From the NCBI GenBank assembly GCA_903932145.1, contig CAIZFE010000051.1, positions 68,173-132,172 on the forward strand: a stretch of DNA of 64,000 nucleotides. Reading direction: 5' to 3'. Below the pieces are notes generated by a model that worked only from the letters and a program-made list of their open reading frames with translations, did not search any database and was not told where the DNA came from. Shown piece by piece: positions 10,311 through 19,149 of this stretch. The stretch is from an uncultured Rhodopila sp. GTDB lineage: Bacteria; Pseudomonadota; Alphaproteobacteria; Acetobacterales; Acetobacteraceae. Each line of letters begins with the position of its first letter. Position 1 is the first letter of the stretch. A program made the position numbers and the translations under genes.

Positions 10311-11909
10311 ATGAACGAAATGGTGGATGTGTTAATCATCGGCTCCGGCGCGTCCGGCGCCGCGGCGGCCTGGAGCCTGGCTGACACGAAGATGCGCATT
10401 CTGTGTCTGGAACAGGGCGACTGGATGAAGCAATCCGACTTCCCCAGCAACGGACGCGACTGGGAGGCCAGGCGTTACACCGATTTCGACCTTAGCCCGA
10501 ACCGGCGCAAGGGGCCGTGGGACTATCCTGTCAACGACGACAACTCGCCGATGAAAGTGGCCAATTTCAATGCCGTCGGTGGCGGCACGATCATGTACAC
10601 GGCACATTTTCCACGCATGCACCCGTCAGATTTTCGGGTGCGATCCCTGGATGGCGTCGCCGACGACTGGCCGATTGATTACACCACGTTAGAGCCATTC
10701 TTTGCCGAGAACGACCGCATGATGGGCGTGTCCGGGCTGGCGGGCGACCCCGCCTACCCGCCCCGGCAGCCACCGATGCCGCCCCTGCCCCTTGGCAAAA
10801 CCGGCACCCGTTACGCCAAGGCGATGAACAAACTGGGCTGGCACTGGTGGCCTTCTGAATCGACGATCGCAACGACGGAATATGACGGCCGCGCGCCCTG
10901 CATCAATCTGGGTCATTGCACACCCGGTTGCGCCCAGGGTGCCAAGGCAAGCACCGACATTACCTATTGGCCGCATGCCATTCGGGCCGGCGTCGAACTG
11001 CGCCCCAGGTGCCGGGTGCGGGAGATCACCACCAACGAACACGGCATGGCCTCCGGCGCAATCTATTACGACGCCGACGGGATCGAACATTTTCAGCCAG
11101 CCGAGGTCGTCATCATGGCCTGCAACGGCATCGGCACGCCGCGTTTGTTGCTGAACTCGGCATCGTCCCGGTTTCCCAACGGGTTGGCCAACTCCAGTGG
11201 CCTGGTCGGCAAGAACCTGATGCTGCACCCATGGCCGCAGGTTTTTGGTTACGTCGATGAACGGGTGGACGGCGATCGGGCGCCGATGCTGTCGCTGTGG
11301 AGCAAGGAATTCTACGAGACCGATCCGGCCCGCGATTTCGTGCGCGGCTACACTTTGCAGTTCACGCGCGGCACCGGTCCGGTGAATGAGGCCATCACCA
11401 GCGCCGCGGCCGGACGACTGCCCCGAGGTCAGGATCATCACCGGATTTATCGCGAACTGCTCTATAAGCGGCTGCAAATCGGCATTGCCTGTGAGGATCT
11501 GCCGGAGGAGCACAACCGGGTGACGCTGGATCCTGTGCTGAAGGACAGTAATGGGATTCCTGCGGCGAAAATAGACTATCAAATTAGCGAAAATTGCCGC
11601 CGCATGATGGAACACGGGATCGCGCGGGCGGAGGAAATCCTCACCGCCGCGGGGGCAACAAATCTGTATGCGTCTCGGACGGTGCTCAACAGTCCGGGAC
11701 ATTTGCTGGGCACGGCCCGCATGGGGAATGATCCAGAACGGTCCGTGGTCAACGCCCGGGGCCGTTGCCATGACGTGAAGAATTTGTTCATTGTCGATGG
11801 CAGTATTTGGGTCACCTCCGGCGGGGTGAATCCGACCTCCACTATTCAGGCTCTGGCGCTTTACATCGCTGACAGCATGAAACAACGCCTTGCCACTCTG
11901 TTCGATTGA
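10311..11909 (+). CDS. GMC-family FAD oxidoreductase, large subunit type
   Basis: Glucose-methanol-choline family dehydrogenase of 532 residues. VLIIGSGASGAAAAW near the N-terminus binds FAD; the C-terminal GTARMGNDP and FIVDGSIWVTSGGVNPT form the conserved GMC active-site and FAD-closing segments. CxxGC-like clusters (CINLGHCTPGCAQG) resemble the gluconate/fructose dehydrogenase large subunits that pass electrons to a cytochrome. The ATG at 10311 follows a G-rich stretch and leads straight into the Rossmann fold. The gene seven bases downstream encodes a small partner protein, supporting a two-subunit membrane-linked dehydrogenase. It probably oxidises an alcohol of the pathway to an aldehyde or ketone. 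Confidence 0.87.
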   Translation: MNEMVDVLIIGSGASGAAAAWSLADTKMRILCLEQGDWMKQSDFPSNGRDWEARRYTDFDLSPNRRKGPWDYPVNDDNSPMKVANFNAVGGGTIMYTAHFPRMHPSDFRVRSLDGVADDWPIDYTTLEPFFAENDRMMGVSGLAGDPAYPPRQPPMPPLPLGKTGTRYAKAMNKLGWHWWPSESTIATTEYDGRAPCINLGHCTPGCAQGAKASTDITYWPHAIRAGVELRPRCRVREITTNEHGMASGAIYYDADGIEHFQPAEVVIMACNGIGTPRLLLNSASSRFPNGLANSSGLVGKNLMLHPWPQVFGYVDERVDGDRAPMLSLWSKEFYETDPARDFVRGYTLQFTRGTGPVNEAITSAAAGRLPRGQDHHRIYRELLYKRLQIGIACEDLPEEHNRVTLDPVLKDSNGIPAAKIDYQISENCRRMMEHGIARAEEILTAAGATNLYASRTVLNSPGHLLGTARMGNDPERSVVNARGRCHDVKNLFIVDGSIWVTSGGVNPTSTIQALALYIADSMKQRLATLFD

Positions 11910-11916
11910 GGCCGTC

Positions 11917-12345
11917 ATGCTTTTACCAGCCGAAATTCGCGATTTGCGCTGCGTCGCGGGCATGATGGTTCCGGCCAGCGCCGAATATGGCGTTCCGGGC
12001 GCTGACGACCCGGCCATCTTCGCTGATATCCTGGCATCTCTGGACCGCGATTTCGACGCGGTGCGAGCCGCGCTGGCCGCTCTGGCCGGTGGTTCATTTG
12101 CCGATCTGGATGACGTGCGACGCGAGGCGGCGATGCAAGCGTTAGAGGAACAGGGGGGCACCGCGCCGGTGACGCTGATGCGGGTCGTTGTGCAGTGCTA
12201 CTACCGCGACGAACGCGTCGTGCGCTCGTTGGGGTTGGAACCGGGGCCGCCATTCCCGAAGGGACGCACGCTGGAACAGGGCGACTGGTCGCTGCTGGAC
12301 CCGGTGCGTGTGCGGCCGAAAATGTGGCGTGACGCGCCGCCGTGA
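11917..12345 (+). CDS. Small protein resembling gluconate 2-dehydrogenase subunit 3
   Basis: 142-residue protein beginning seven bases after the GMC oxidoreductase stop. The size, the alpha-helical look and the position suit the small subunit (subunit 3 type) that accompanies GMC dehydrogenases and stabilises or exports the large subunit. I see no Tat signal at the N-terminus, unlike many family members, so export would have to rely on a partner. The C-terminus PVRVRPKMWRDAPP is compatible with this family but not decisive. Assignment rests mainly on context. Confidence 0.7.
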   Translation: MLLPAEIRDLRCVAGMMVPASAEYGVPGADDPAIFADILASLDRDFDAVRAALAALAGGSFADLDDVRREAAMQALEEQGGTAPVTLMRVVVQCYYRDERVVRSLGLEPGPPFPKGRTLEQGDWSLLDPVRVRPKMWRDAPP

Positions 12346-12409
12346 CGGGACGTTGGTCTTTGTTCGCTCCCGGGCTACATTGGACGTTTGAAACCCTGTG
12401 AGGAAACCG

Positions 12410-12874
12410 ATGACCGAAGCCAAACTTGCACCCAATCTTCCGCAATGGATGAAGGACCACACGGAAAACTACCTCGCCAGCGGCGGCACCGAAGGCCACA
12501 TGTACACCATCATCCGTCCGGGTCTGGCGGAAATGGCCGTTGCGTCGTTGCTGTTGACGACGACCGGACGGAAGTCGGGAGAGAAATATATCTTTCCGTT
12601 GTTCTACGGGGATACCGGGAACAGCTATTTCGTGATCGCATCCAAGGGCGGCGCGCCGGAACATCCGGGTTGGTATCGCAATATCCTGGTCAATCCGAAC
12701 GTGGAAATCCAGGTCGGAACGAAAAAAATGCACGCCGTCGCTCGGACCACGACAGGCGAGGAACGGGCTAAGCTGTGGGACGAAGCGGTTGCTTTCTTCC
12801 CCCCGTATGCTGACTACAAGATCAAGGCCGGCGAGCGGGAAATCCCGGTCGTTGTGCTAGACCCCGCCGCCTAA
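12410..12874 (+). CDS. Deazaflavin-type (DDN) nitroreductase family protein
   Basis: 154-residue split-barrel protein of the DDN/F420-dependent nitroreductase family, recognised by LLLTTTGRKSGEKYIFPLFY and GAPEHPGWYRNILVNPNVEI. Actinobacterial members use F420; proteobacterial relatives may use F420 or flavin. Start ATG at 12410 is supported by GAGGAAA just upstream. Third gene rightward after the GMC pair, ending in front of a strong hairpin. Together with the two luciferase-like proteins it raises the question of whether this organism makes F420; no F420 synthesis gene is in this window. Confidence 0.85.
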   Translation: MTEAKLAPNLPQWMKDHTENYLASGGTEGHMYTIIRPGLAEMAVASLLLTTTGRKSGEKYIFPLFYGDTGNSYFVIASKGGAPEHPGWYRNILVNPNVEIQVGTKKMHAVARTTTGEERAKLWDEAVAFFPPYADYKIKAGEREIPVVVLDPAA

Positions 12875-12881
12875 CGTGTCT

Positions 12882-12909
12882 GTCACTGCGGGGAGTGCCC
12901 CGCAGTGAC
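12882..12909. terminator. Perfect 12-bp hairpin between convergent genes
   Basis: Inverted repeat GTCACTGCGGGG / CCCCGCAGTGAC with loop AGTG. It lies just after the DDN gene stop and overlaps the last codons of the convergent ThuA gene, so it could end transcription from both sides. No clear T-run follows, so the mechanism is uncertain. Confidence 0.6.
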
Positions 12910-13674
12910 GCCGCTACAAATTGCGTTGCGCAACAATGCGGTGAATGGTTTCGTTTCCCATGGGCCTCTAAACACCGTCGTATCGGCGGCCCGGGCAGGG
13001 CGAGAATCCGGGCTGTGGCAGTGACCGAGAGCGAAATAAATCACCCCGCCCTTGCCAATTTTACGCATATAACCGAGCACGCGGGTGCGGCCGTCGGGTT
13101 GCAGCGAGGTGTCGGTGGGATAGAGGGTTCCGATGGTGGGTGACACCGCGTCCGGACCGTAGTCCGCTGTCAGTAATATCTGTGTCGATCCGGGGTCTTG
13201 CAGTTCGATAAAATACGGCTCGTCCTCGACTTCGAAAGACGCGGCGATCCCCTGTGTCAGAGGATGGTCGCTGACATCAACACGAAATTTGCAAAGCGGC
13301 GGATGCGTCAGGAAATAGCTGCCCAGCAGCGCGTGGTGTTCCGTTTTGACTGTGCGGCGCTGGGAAAAACCCTCCACCCGTTCGGCGCGCCCGCCGCTGG
13401 TTCCGTGCAGGGCCAGCCAATGTCCGCCAGCCTGCATCCAACTTTCGATAACGCGGCATTGCCCGGCATCGGGGTATGGACCGGCAACGTAGGTGATCAA
13501 TAACTGGCTGATGGACAGCCATTTCTCGATATCCGCGTAATCGTTGGCGACCGATGCCGGAGCGTGCTGTTCGGCCAGCAGTTCCAGTAGTTTCAAACGG
13601 GCATAATCGTGGTCGTGCCCGGCGGCCGATCCTGCCGGGAAACCACCCGTGATCAGATGCGCTCTGCCGGTCAT
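12883..13674 (-). CDS. ThuA-like (trehalose utilisation) domain protein
   Basis: 263-residue protein of the ThuA/class I glutamine-amidotransferase-like fold: LITGGFPAGSAAGHDHDY near the start, GGHWLALHGTSG in the middle (the region equal to the nucleophile elbow) and the closing GGVIYFALGHCH. No catalytic Cys is visible at the elbow, as usual for this family, so the enzymatic role is open; ThuA is linked to sugar catabolism. Its start overlaps the GMC oxidoreductase stop in the ATGA arrangement, so the two are translationally coupled. The 3' end runs into a perfect hairpin. Confidence 0.84.
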   Translation of the reverse strand: MTGRAHLITGGFPAGSAAGHDHDYARLKLLELLAEQHAPASVANDYADIEKWLSISQLLITYVAGPYPDAGQCRVIESWMQAGGHWLALHGTSGGRAERVEGFSQRRTVKTEHHALLGSYFLTHPPLCKFRVDVSDHPLTQGIAASFEVEDEPYFIELQDPGSTQILLTADYGPDAVSPTIGTLYPTDTSLQPDGRTRVLGYMRKIGKGGVIYFALGHCHSPDSRPARAADTTVFRGPWETKPFTALLRNAICSGVTAGHSPQ

Positions 13675-15272
13675 GCCGCCGCCGCCAGCACCATGCGGGC
13701 TGCTTTCTCGCCAATCATGATCGACGGCGCATTGGTGTTGCCCGATGTCAGCGTCGGCATAATGGAGGCGTCGGCGATGCGCAGCCCCTCCATGCCATGC
13801 ACCCGCAGTTGGTCGTCCACCACCGCCATCGGATCGGACCCCATCTTGCAGGTGCCGACCGGATGGTAGGTGGTTTCCGCATTCCGCTTGACCCAGTCGA
13901 GCAGTTCGTCGTCGGACTGGATATTCAAGCCGGGCGCGATCTCATCGGTGGCGATCCCTTGCATGGACGGCGCCGTCATGATGCGGCGGGTGATGCGCAT
14001 CGCTTCCAGGGTCACGTCGCGGTCCAGTTGCGCACTGAGGAAGTTGAAACGAACAGCCGGCGGCCGGTTCGGCGCTTTGGACGCTATGTGAATACTGCCG
14101 GTGCTCTCCGACCGCAGAATGTTGGTGATCGCGGTGACACCGGAGTCTTTCGCCAGTTTGAAATTCGCTCCGGCCAGAAACGGAATCCATGAGATCGCTG
14201 CATCCGGCGCATCCAATCCAGCCCGGGTGCGAACATAGGCTCGGATGGGCGACGCTGGCAGACCGAGCAGGCCCTTGTCGGTCAAAGCATATTTCAAGGC
14301 CTGCCAGACGAGGCCGAGACCGCGCCCCTTGTCGTTGTAGGTCAGACCAAGTGCGCGCGGCACGGTCCATTTCATGCGCGGCGAGTAATGATCGCGCAGG
14401 TTTTCGCCGACGCCCTTCAATGCGTGGCGGACTTCGATCCCCAGGCCTTGCAACAGGTCTGGCTGACCGATCCCCGACAATTCCAAAAGCTGCGGGGAGT
14501 TGATGGAGCCGCCGCTGACAATGACCTCCCGGCTGGCGCGGGCTTCGTGTTGCTTGCCGTTCAGGGTATATCGCACACCAACGCAACGCTTGCCGTCCAG
14601 CAGCAGACACTCGGTCAGGGCGTTGGCCTGGATGGTCAGGTTGGGGCGGCCGCGCGCCGGGTCCAGGTAGCAGAAGGCTGTGCTCATGCGGCGGCCCTTG
14701 CGGATGGTCGCCTGGGTCATGCCGATACCATCTTGCGAGGCGCCGTTGTAGTCTTTGGTGTATTTGATACCGACTTCTCCGGCCGCCTTGATCAGGGCGT
14801 CGTAGATCGGTCCGGTTTCGAGATTTTCGGTGACCTTCAGGGGACCGTTGCGGCCGCGGTATTCGTCATCGCCTTCGCCCTGGTAGCTTTCCATGTCGCG
14901 AAAAATCGGCAGAACCTCGCGATAACTCCAGCCGCGATTGCCGAGTTGCGCCCAGGTGTCGTAGTCCTGCGATTGCCCGCGCACGAACACCATGCCGTTG
15001 ATGGAGGACGATCCGCCGAGCAGCTTGCCGCGCGGGATGGGAATGCGGCGGTTGCCGGTCGCGGGTTCGGGTTCCGACGAATACAACCAGTTGGCGGCGG
15101 GGTTTTCGATGAGTTTGGCGAAACCGACCGGAACGCGCGACCAGGGATGGCTTTCGCGGCCGGCTTCCAGCACCAGGACCCGGTATTTCGGGTTGGCGCT
15201 CAGCCGGTTGGCGAGGACCGAGCCCGCCGAACCGGCACCGACCACGATGTAATCGAAATTTTGGTTGTCCAT
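13671..15272 (-). CDS. GMC-family oxidoreductase, choline-dehydrogenase-like
   Basis: FAD-dependent alcohol dehydrogenase of 533 residues. FDYIVVGAGSAGSVLANRL is the FAD motif, RGKLLGGSSSINGMVFVRG is GMC signature 1, and SGGSINSPQLLELSGIG is signature 2. The active-site His is in TYHPVGTCKMG and the FAD-closing segment is SGNTNAPSIMIGEKAA. Start ATG at 15272 has GGGGGAAA upstream; a much longer open frame upstream lacks family features. First gene of a leftward pair with ThuA. Probably oxidises a primary or secondary alcohol of the local pathway; substrate unknown. Confidence 0.9.
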   Translation of the reverse strand: MDNQNFDYIVVGAGSAGSVLANRLSANPKYRVLVLEAGRESHPWSRVPVGFAKLIENPAANWLYSSEPEPATGNRRIPIPRGKLLGGSSSINGMVFVRGQSQDYDTWAQLGNRGWSYREVLPIFRDMESYQGEGDDEYRGRNGPLKVTENLETGPIYDALIKAAGEVGIKYTKDYNGASQDGIGMTQATIRKGRRMSTAFCYLDPARGRPNLTIQANALTECLLLDGKRCVGVRYTLNGKQHEARASREVIVSGGSINSPQLLELSGIGQPDLLQGLGIEVRHALKGVGENLRDHYSPRMKWTVPRALGLTYNDKGRGLGLVWQALKYALTDKGLLGLPASPIRAYVRTRAGLDAPDAAISWIPFLAGANFKLAKDSGVTAITNILRSESTGSIHIASKAPNRPPAVRFNFLSAQLDRDVTLEAMRITRRIMTAPSMQGIATDEIAPGLNIQSDDELLDWVKRNAETTYHPVGTCKMGSDPMAVVDDQLRVHGMEGLRIADASIMPTLTSGNTNAPSIMIGEKAARMVLAAAA

Positions 15273-15565
15273 TGTGTTTCCCCCAAAGCGATGCGGCAAA
15301 CGATACCTTATTCCTGGTGAATCGCGAATCCCGAGGCTGCGGACGTCGCGCTTGACGATAAATTGAGGAATGGAAAATTCGACGGTATTCCGCGCACAAT
15401 GGCGCAACCTGCCACTCGAACGGTCTTGCTGCCCAGGAAAGAGCATGCCAGCCTGATGGAAGACTACAAGCAATAAGTCATAGGCTCATGGAAGTGTCGC
15501 CAAACGAAAATTGATCGGGCCCGCGCGCGTGCTTCCATCAAAGCATTATGGAAGGGACAGGAAAC

Positions 15566-16705
15566 GTGACTCGAACCTATAACTGTATTGATTCAGATGG
15601 CCATATTCTGGAACCACTGGAACTGTGGGCGGAATACATTGAACCCGCTTACCGGGATCATGCGCCCCGTCTGGTTCGGGATAAGAACGGCAAGGAGAAG
15701 CTGCTGATTGGCGAAAAGATTCTGGGCAGCGAAAAGATTCTGGGCAGCGAAAAGGGGCTGGGAGCGATCGGCGGTGTCGGCGCGCGCGATGGCGTCGTGG
15801 TCGATGATGCCATGGAATATAAAGACGGTCGAAAGGGTGGTTTCGATCCGCATGCCCGTATTCCGGATATGGATTTGGATGGGATTGACGCGGCTTATCT
15901 GTATCCCTCGATTGGCTTGTTTGCCGGTGCTGTTGAGGACCCGAAAATATCGGCGGCTATTTGCCGGGCCTATAATCGCTGGCTGGCTGATTACTGCAAG
16001 CCCTACCCGGATCGGCTGTTCGGCATTGCGATGATTCCGCTACAATCGATCGAGGCTGCGATTAGCGAAATGAAATTCGCCCGAGAGAAGCTTGGGATGA
16101 CCGGCATCTTCGTGCGGCCCAATCCGTACAACAACAAGATGATCCACCACCCGGATTACGAACCGTTCTGGAGCGCGGTCGAAGCCTTGGACATGGCGGT
16201 GGGTTTTCATGAGGGCGGCTCCAGCGGCATGCCGCAGGTGGGTCTGGATCGGTTCGAGACGCGTGGCGCGCGGCATATCGTGACCCATACAATGGAAATG
16301 ATGATGGCCTGCCTCGGGATGATCTGGGGCGGCGTGTGCGACCGGCATAAGAAGCTGCGGGTTGCTTTTCTGGAATCGGGTGGCGGCTGGATCGTGCCGT
16401 GGCTGGAACGGATGGATCGGCACTTCGACGATAAGGGGTTCAATGATTCAGGCCTGACCACGCGCCCGAGCGAGATTTTCCAGCGTAATTGCTGGATTTC
16501 GTTTGAGCCTGTTGAAGGTAGCCTGTCTGTGTTGGCCGATTATATCGGGCCGCACAAGATTCTTTGGGCGACGGATTATCCGCATCCGGACGGATTTTTC
16601 CCCGGTGCGCCGGAGATGGTGCGGCAGAAGCTGCGCGGCCTGTCGGACGCTACCGTCCAGCAAGTCATGGCGGGTGGGGCGAAGGGGTTCTACGCGTTGC
16701 ATTAA
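15566..16705 (+). CDS. Amidohydrolase-2 family metal-dependent hydrolase
   Basis: About 379-residue TIM-barrel hydrolase/decarboxylase of the ACMSD/amidohydrolase-2 group. DSDGHILEPLELW near the start carries the D-x-x-H metal site, followed by FHEGGSSGMP, HTMEMMM and ATDYPHPDGFFPG, which holds the metal-binding Asp. Members hydrolyse or decarboxylate ring-derived acids. Two starts are possible: GTG at 15566, preceded by GGGACAGGAAAC, or ATG at 15548 with no good site; GTG is preferred. An internal 18-bp tandem repeat at 15711-15763 inserts Gly-Ser-Glu-Lys-Ile-Leu units near residue 52. Reads away from the GMC gene across a 290-base gap. Confidence 0.86.
   Translation: MTRTYNCIDSDGHILEPLELWAEYIEPAYRDHAPRLVRDKNGKEKLLIGEKILGSEKILGSEKGLGAIGGVGARDGVVVDDAMEYKDGRKGGFDPHARIPDMDLDGIDAAYLYPSIGLFAGAVEDPKISAAICRAYNRWLADYCKPYPDRLFGIAMIPLQSIEAAISEMKFAREKLGMTGIFVRPNPYNNKMIHHPDYEPFWSAVEALDMAVGFHEGGSSGMPQVGLDRFETRGARHIVTHTMEMMMACLGMIWGGVCDRHKKLRVAFLESGGGWIVPWLERMDRHFDDKGFNDSGLTTRPSEIFQRNCWISFEPVEGSLSVLADYIGPHKILWATDYPHPDGFFPGAPEMVRQKLRGLSDATVQQVMAGGAKGFYALH
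15711..15763 (+). repeat. In-frame 18-bp tandem repeat (about 2.9 copies)
   Basis: Unit GCGAAAAGATTCTGGGCA at 15711-15728 and again at 15729-15746, then a diverged third copy to 15763. It lies inside the amidohydrolase gene and keeps frame, adding six residues per copy. Confidence 0.85.
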
Positions 16706-16759
16706 GACTGCGAAAATTCCCGTTCCTTATGCGTCATAGTTGGCGGCGCACAGGAAGTC

Positions 16760-16924
16760 CCGGGTGGCCGGGCCAAGCCCGGCCATGACGACTGGACAAA
16801 ACCTGCCCTCCAATCGCCTTATCCTTATGCTCATGGGGCCAATCCCGGCTATAGCGAATGGCGGAATCCTCCCCGCACGCACCTTCAGCGTATGCATCTG
16901 CGGACAAGCCGTGCCATGACGTCA
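16760..16924. repeat. Dispersed palindromic repeat cluster
   Basis: GTGGCCGGGCCAAGCCCGGCC at its core spans 16764-16783 plus TGACG; a second unit from about 16818 reads CCTTATCCTTATGCTCATGG and continues to the CCATGACG at 16914-16921. The 16818-16924 block matches 24566-24666 closely over about 100 bases, with the same order of elements. The gap between the amidohydrolase and the SDR gene contains little else. Confidence 0.75.
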
Positions 16925-16943
16925 CAATAACAGCACAAACCCT

Positions 16944-17792
16944 TCAGTAACTCGGTTTGGCCGCATAGGGCGTCAGTTGCAGCTCGTGGGTCCAGCACGA
17001 CTTATCCTGGGTGTGCAGATAGTAGAACGCCTCAGCGATCTTGACCGGATTGATCACCAGATCGGGTTGGTTCCGCACCCTCGGCAACGCGCGGGTGCCG
17101 GGTGAATCGATGGTGCCGTCGATCACGATGTTGGCCACATGCACACCGAATTCCGAGTATTCCTCGGTCAGCACCTGGGCCAGGGTGCGCATCATGACCC
17201 GGGGATAATACAGCGATTGACCGGTCATTCGCTTCCGACCGCGCAGCGAGCTGGAGTTGTTTGAAAAGAAGAATGACCCCTCGCCCCGCTGCCGCATCGC
17301 CGGCAGGACTTCCTTGGCGACCAGAAACGGTCCCCGGCTGGCGATGTGCTGGGCGGTATCAAACATCTCGACCGGGATATATTCCAGCAGTTCCATTTCC
17401 GGCGGCAGGTCGCGACCTTCCAGGTAGCCGGCGTTGTAAACCAGCACGTCGGGATCGCCAGCGTCGTTGCGGATCGTGGCGAACGCCGCTGCAATGGAGT
17501 CTTGCGAGGACAGGTCCAATTCGACAACGGAACAGTCGCCGCCCTGCTGCTCGATCGCGGCGGCCAGCGGGGCGGCGTTGGATGCTGTGCGGGTTGTCAG
17601 AACGACAAAGAAACCCTCTTTGGCGAATTTCTGAGCGATGGCGCCGCCGACTCCCCAGCGCGCGCCCACGGGCACGATGTTCTCGTCCACGTCCTTGCCA
17701 TGCAGCAGTTTGGTGTTACGGCCATCCGACTGCCATTTAGAGGTTGCGCCGATCACGACAGCGACTTTCTTGCCCTTGGTGTTCTTGCTCAT
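16944..17792 (-). CDS. Atypical short-chain dehydrogenase/reductase
   Basis: Rossmann-fold SDR-like protein of 282 residues. The dinucleotide motif is split: VVIGAT at 13-17 is separated from GVGGAIA (47-53) by about 28 extra residues. The acidic strand-end (ELDLSSQD, 91-98) and NAG (120-122) are normal. The catalytic Ser region FFFSNNSSS (174-182) is present, but the usual YxxxK is replaced by SLYYPRVMM (193-201), with Arg where Lys is expected. Start ATG at 17792 has GGAAAGGAAA upstream. It lies 20 bases below an amidohydrolase, so they form a leftward pair. Either a divergent enzyme or a protein that has lost dehydrogenase activity. Confidence 0.8.
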   Translation of the reverse strand: MSKNTKGKKVAVVIGATSKWQSDGRNTKLLHGKDVDENIVPVGARWGVGGAIAQKFAKEGFFVVLTTRTASNAAPLAAAIEQQGGDCSVVELDLSSQDSIAAAFATIRNDAGDPDVLVYNAGYLEGRDLPPEMELLEYIPVEMFDTAQHIASRGPFLVAKEVLPAMRQRGEGSFFFSNNSSSLRGRKRMTGQSLYYPRVMMRTLAQVLTEEYSEFGVHVANIVIDGTIDSPGTRALPRVRNQPDLVINPVKIAEAFYYLHTQDKSCWTHELQLTPYAAKPSY

Positions 17793-17812
17793 TGGAACGT
17801 TTCCTTTCCTGC

Positions 17813-18640
17813 TTAGACTTCCCGATTCCAGCCCCACCACGCACACAGCGCATCGCCCATGATCAGCCGTTTGCCCTGCTCGTTCAACCACGGCAGTTCC
17901 TCGGTGAACATTGTCGCGCATTGGCGCCAGGAGCAGGGCATCTTGGTGATATCGGTGCCCCAGAACATGCGCTGCGGACCGAATGCGTCGTAGATCTGAC
18001 GTAGATACGTATGCATCGACACGAACGGGTAGGCCCCGCTGGAGTAACCCGGCGCACCGGTTGCCTTCACCGCCACATTGGGGAATTTCGCCAGCGCCAG
18101 AAGCTGGGGGATGTGGGTCATGGCTTCGGCGTCTTTTAGCGTGGTCATCCCACCTCGGCCGCCGAGGTGATCGATGGTCAGGCGCAGGCCGGGGTGGCGT
18201 TCGGCTATCCGGGCCAGCTCTGTCAGTGAATCCGTTGCCAGCACGGCGATCGGGACGCCGGCTTTTTCAGCCTCCGCCCACAGCCAGTCGATCGTGCCGT
18301 CCGCCAGCCACTGCCGCGCGGGGTCGTGCAGGACCGTGTAGCGCAAACCGAGCATGCCGGGTTGTTGACGCCATGTGGCGATGCGGGCGCGGGAGTCGTC
18401 CCGATCAAGCGGCAGCGACCCCATGATCGCGAACCGGCCGGGGTAATCGTGAACCGCCTTGAAGGCCATTTCGGTGGAATGCGGATCCCAGCCCGGCGGA
18501 TGAATGACGGCGGCATCGACACCGCCCGCGTCCATCAGGGCGATGGCCTCCTCCGGGGTGAAGTGCGTGACCTGCCGATGCGACAGGTTGCTCGGCAGGC
18601 CGGTTCCCCAGGTGTGAATTTGGGCATCGACGATCTGCAT
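17813..18640 (-). CDS. Amidohydrolase-2 family hydrolase
   Basis: 275-residue TIM-barrel hydrolase of the dicarboxylic-lactone hydrolase/amidohydrolase-2 type. DAQIHTWG near the N-terminus is the metal-binding D-x-x-H-x-W form, TIDHLGGRGG the mid-barrel His, and FWGTDITKMPC the Asp-bearing strand 8. Many such proteins open lactones formed by Baeyer-Villiger enzymes or act on aromatic ring-cleavage products, which would fit this cluster. Upstream gene of a leftward pair with the SDR. The start ATG at 18640 is followed directly by the first strand. Confidence 0.86.
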   Translation of the reverse strand: MQIVDAQIHTWGTGLPSNLSHRQVTHFTPEEAIALMDAGGVDAAVIHPPGWDPHSTEMAFKAVHDYPGRFAIMGSLPLDRDDSRARIATWRQQPGMLGLRYTVLHDPARQWLADGTIDWLWAEAEKAGVPIAVLATDSLTELARIAERHPGLRLTIDHLGGRGGMTTLKDAEAMTHIPQLLALAKFPNVAVKATGAPGYSSGAYPFVSMHTYLRQIYDAFGPQRMFWGTDITKMPCSWRQCATMFTEELPWLNEQGKRLIMGDALCAWWGWNREV

Positions 18641-19149
18641 TGGGTGGTCTCCCCTGTTGTTTTTTGGTGTCGCCGGACTGGCTAGGATGCTTCGTCCGGG
18701 ATGCTAGCGGGGATAGGACTGAATGTCAGGTGCCTCGCCGCGAGAGCCGAGGGCGGATGGCACGGCACCTCTCCCAAGCAACCGGACAATCGGGAGAGGC
18801 TAATATCTAAGCCATTCGCTCAAAATTTGTGCCAAATAAACACGTTTTGCCGGCGAGGTCTCACGCGGCTGGTCTGAAACCGGTCATTTCGCGATGGCAT
18901 GAGGCTTGCTCACCAGACCGTGACCAAGCGCGTCTTCCGGTGGTGGCACCAGGACCCACGTCAGCGGACCTTGCAATGGCGTGGGGCCGTACGATGACAA
19001 CCTGTCTTGCGGACCAATGCCGGTTCGCAGTCCCTGGCTCATGGTGCGCTCATGTCGTTTCCCCGTCGTTGCCGGCAACGAAGAATCGATACGGTCCCAT
19101 GCCGCCGCAGCCGGGCATCTATCCCCTTTCGTAATCAAATGGAGTCATA
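18641..19149. other. Intergenic region upstream of the FNT channel gene
   Basis: About 500 bases between the divergent amidohydrolase and the channel gene. It has an inverted repeat CCTCTCCC / GGGAGAGG at about 18769-18800 with a 16-base loop, and an AT-rich patch near 18802-18845 that could hold a promoter. No convincing gene, tRNA or known riboswitch is seen. A long 5' leader for the channel-kinase operon is possible. Confidence 0.5.

Noticed and set aside
12882-12909. Protein-binding operator at the perfect palindrome
   Set aside because: It lies between convergent gene ends, so a terminator role is far more likely.
18884-19138. 84-codon reverse frame upstream of the FNT gene
   Set aside because: No ribosome site, no recognisable domain, composition like non-coding GC-rich sequence.
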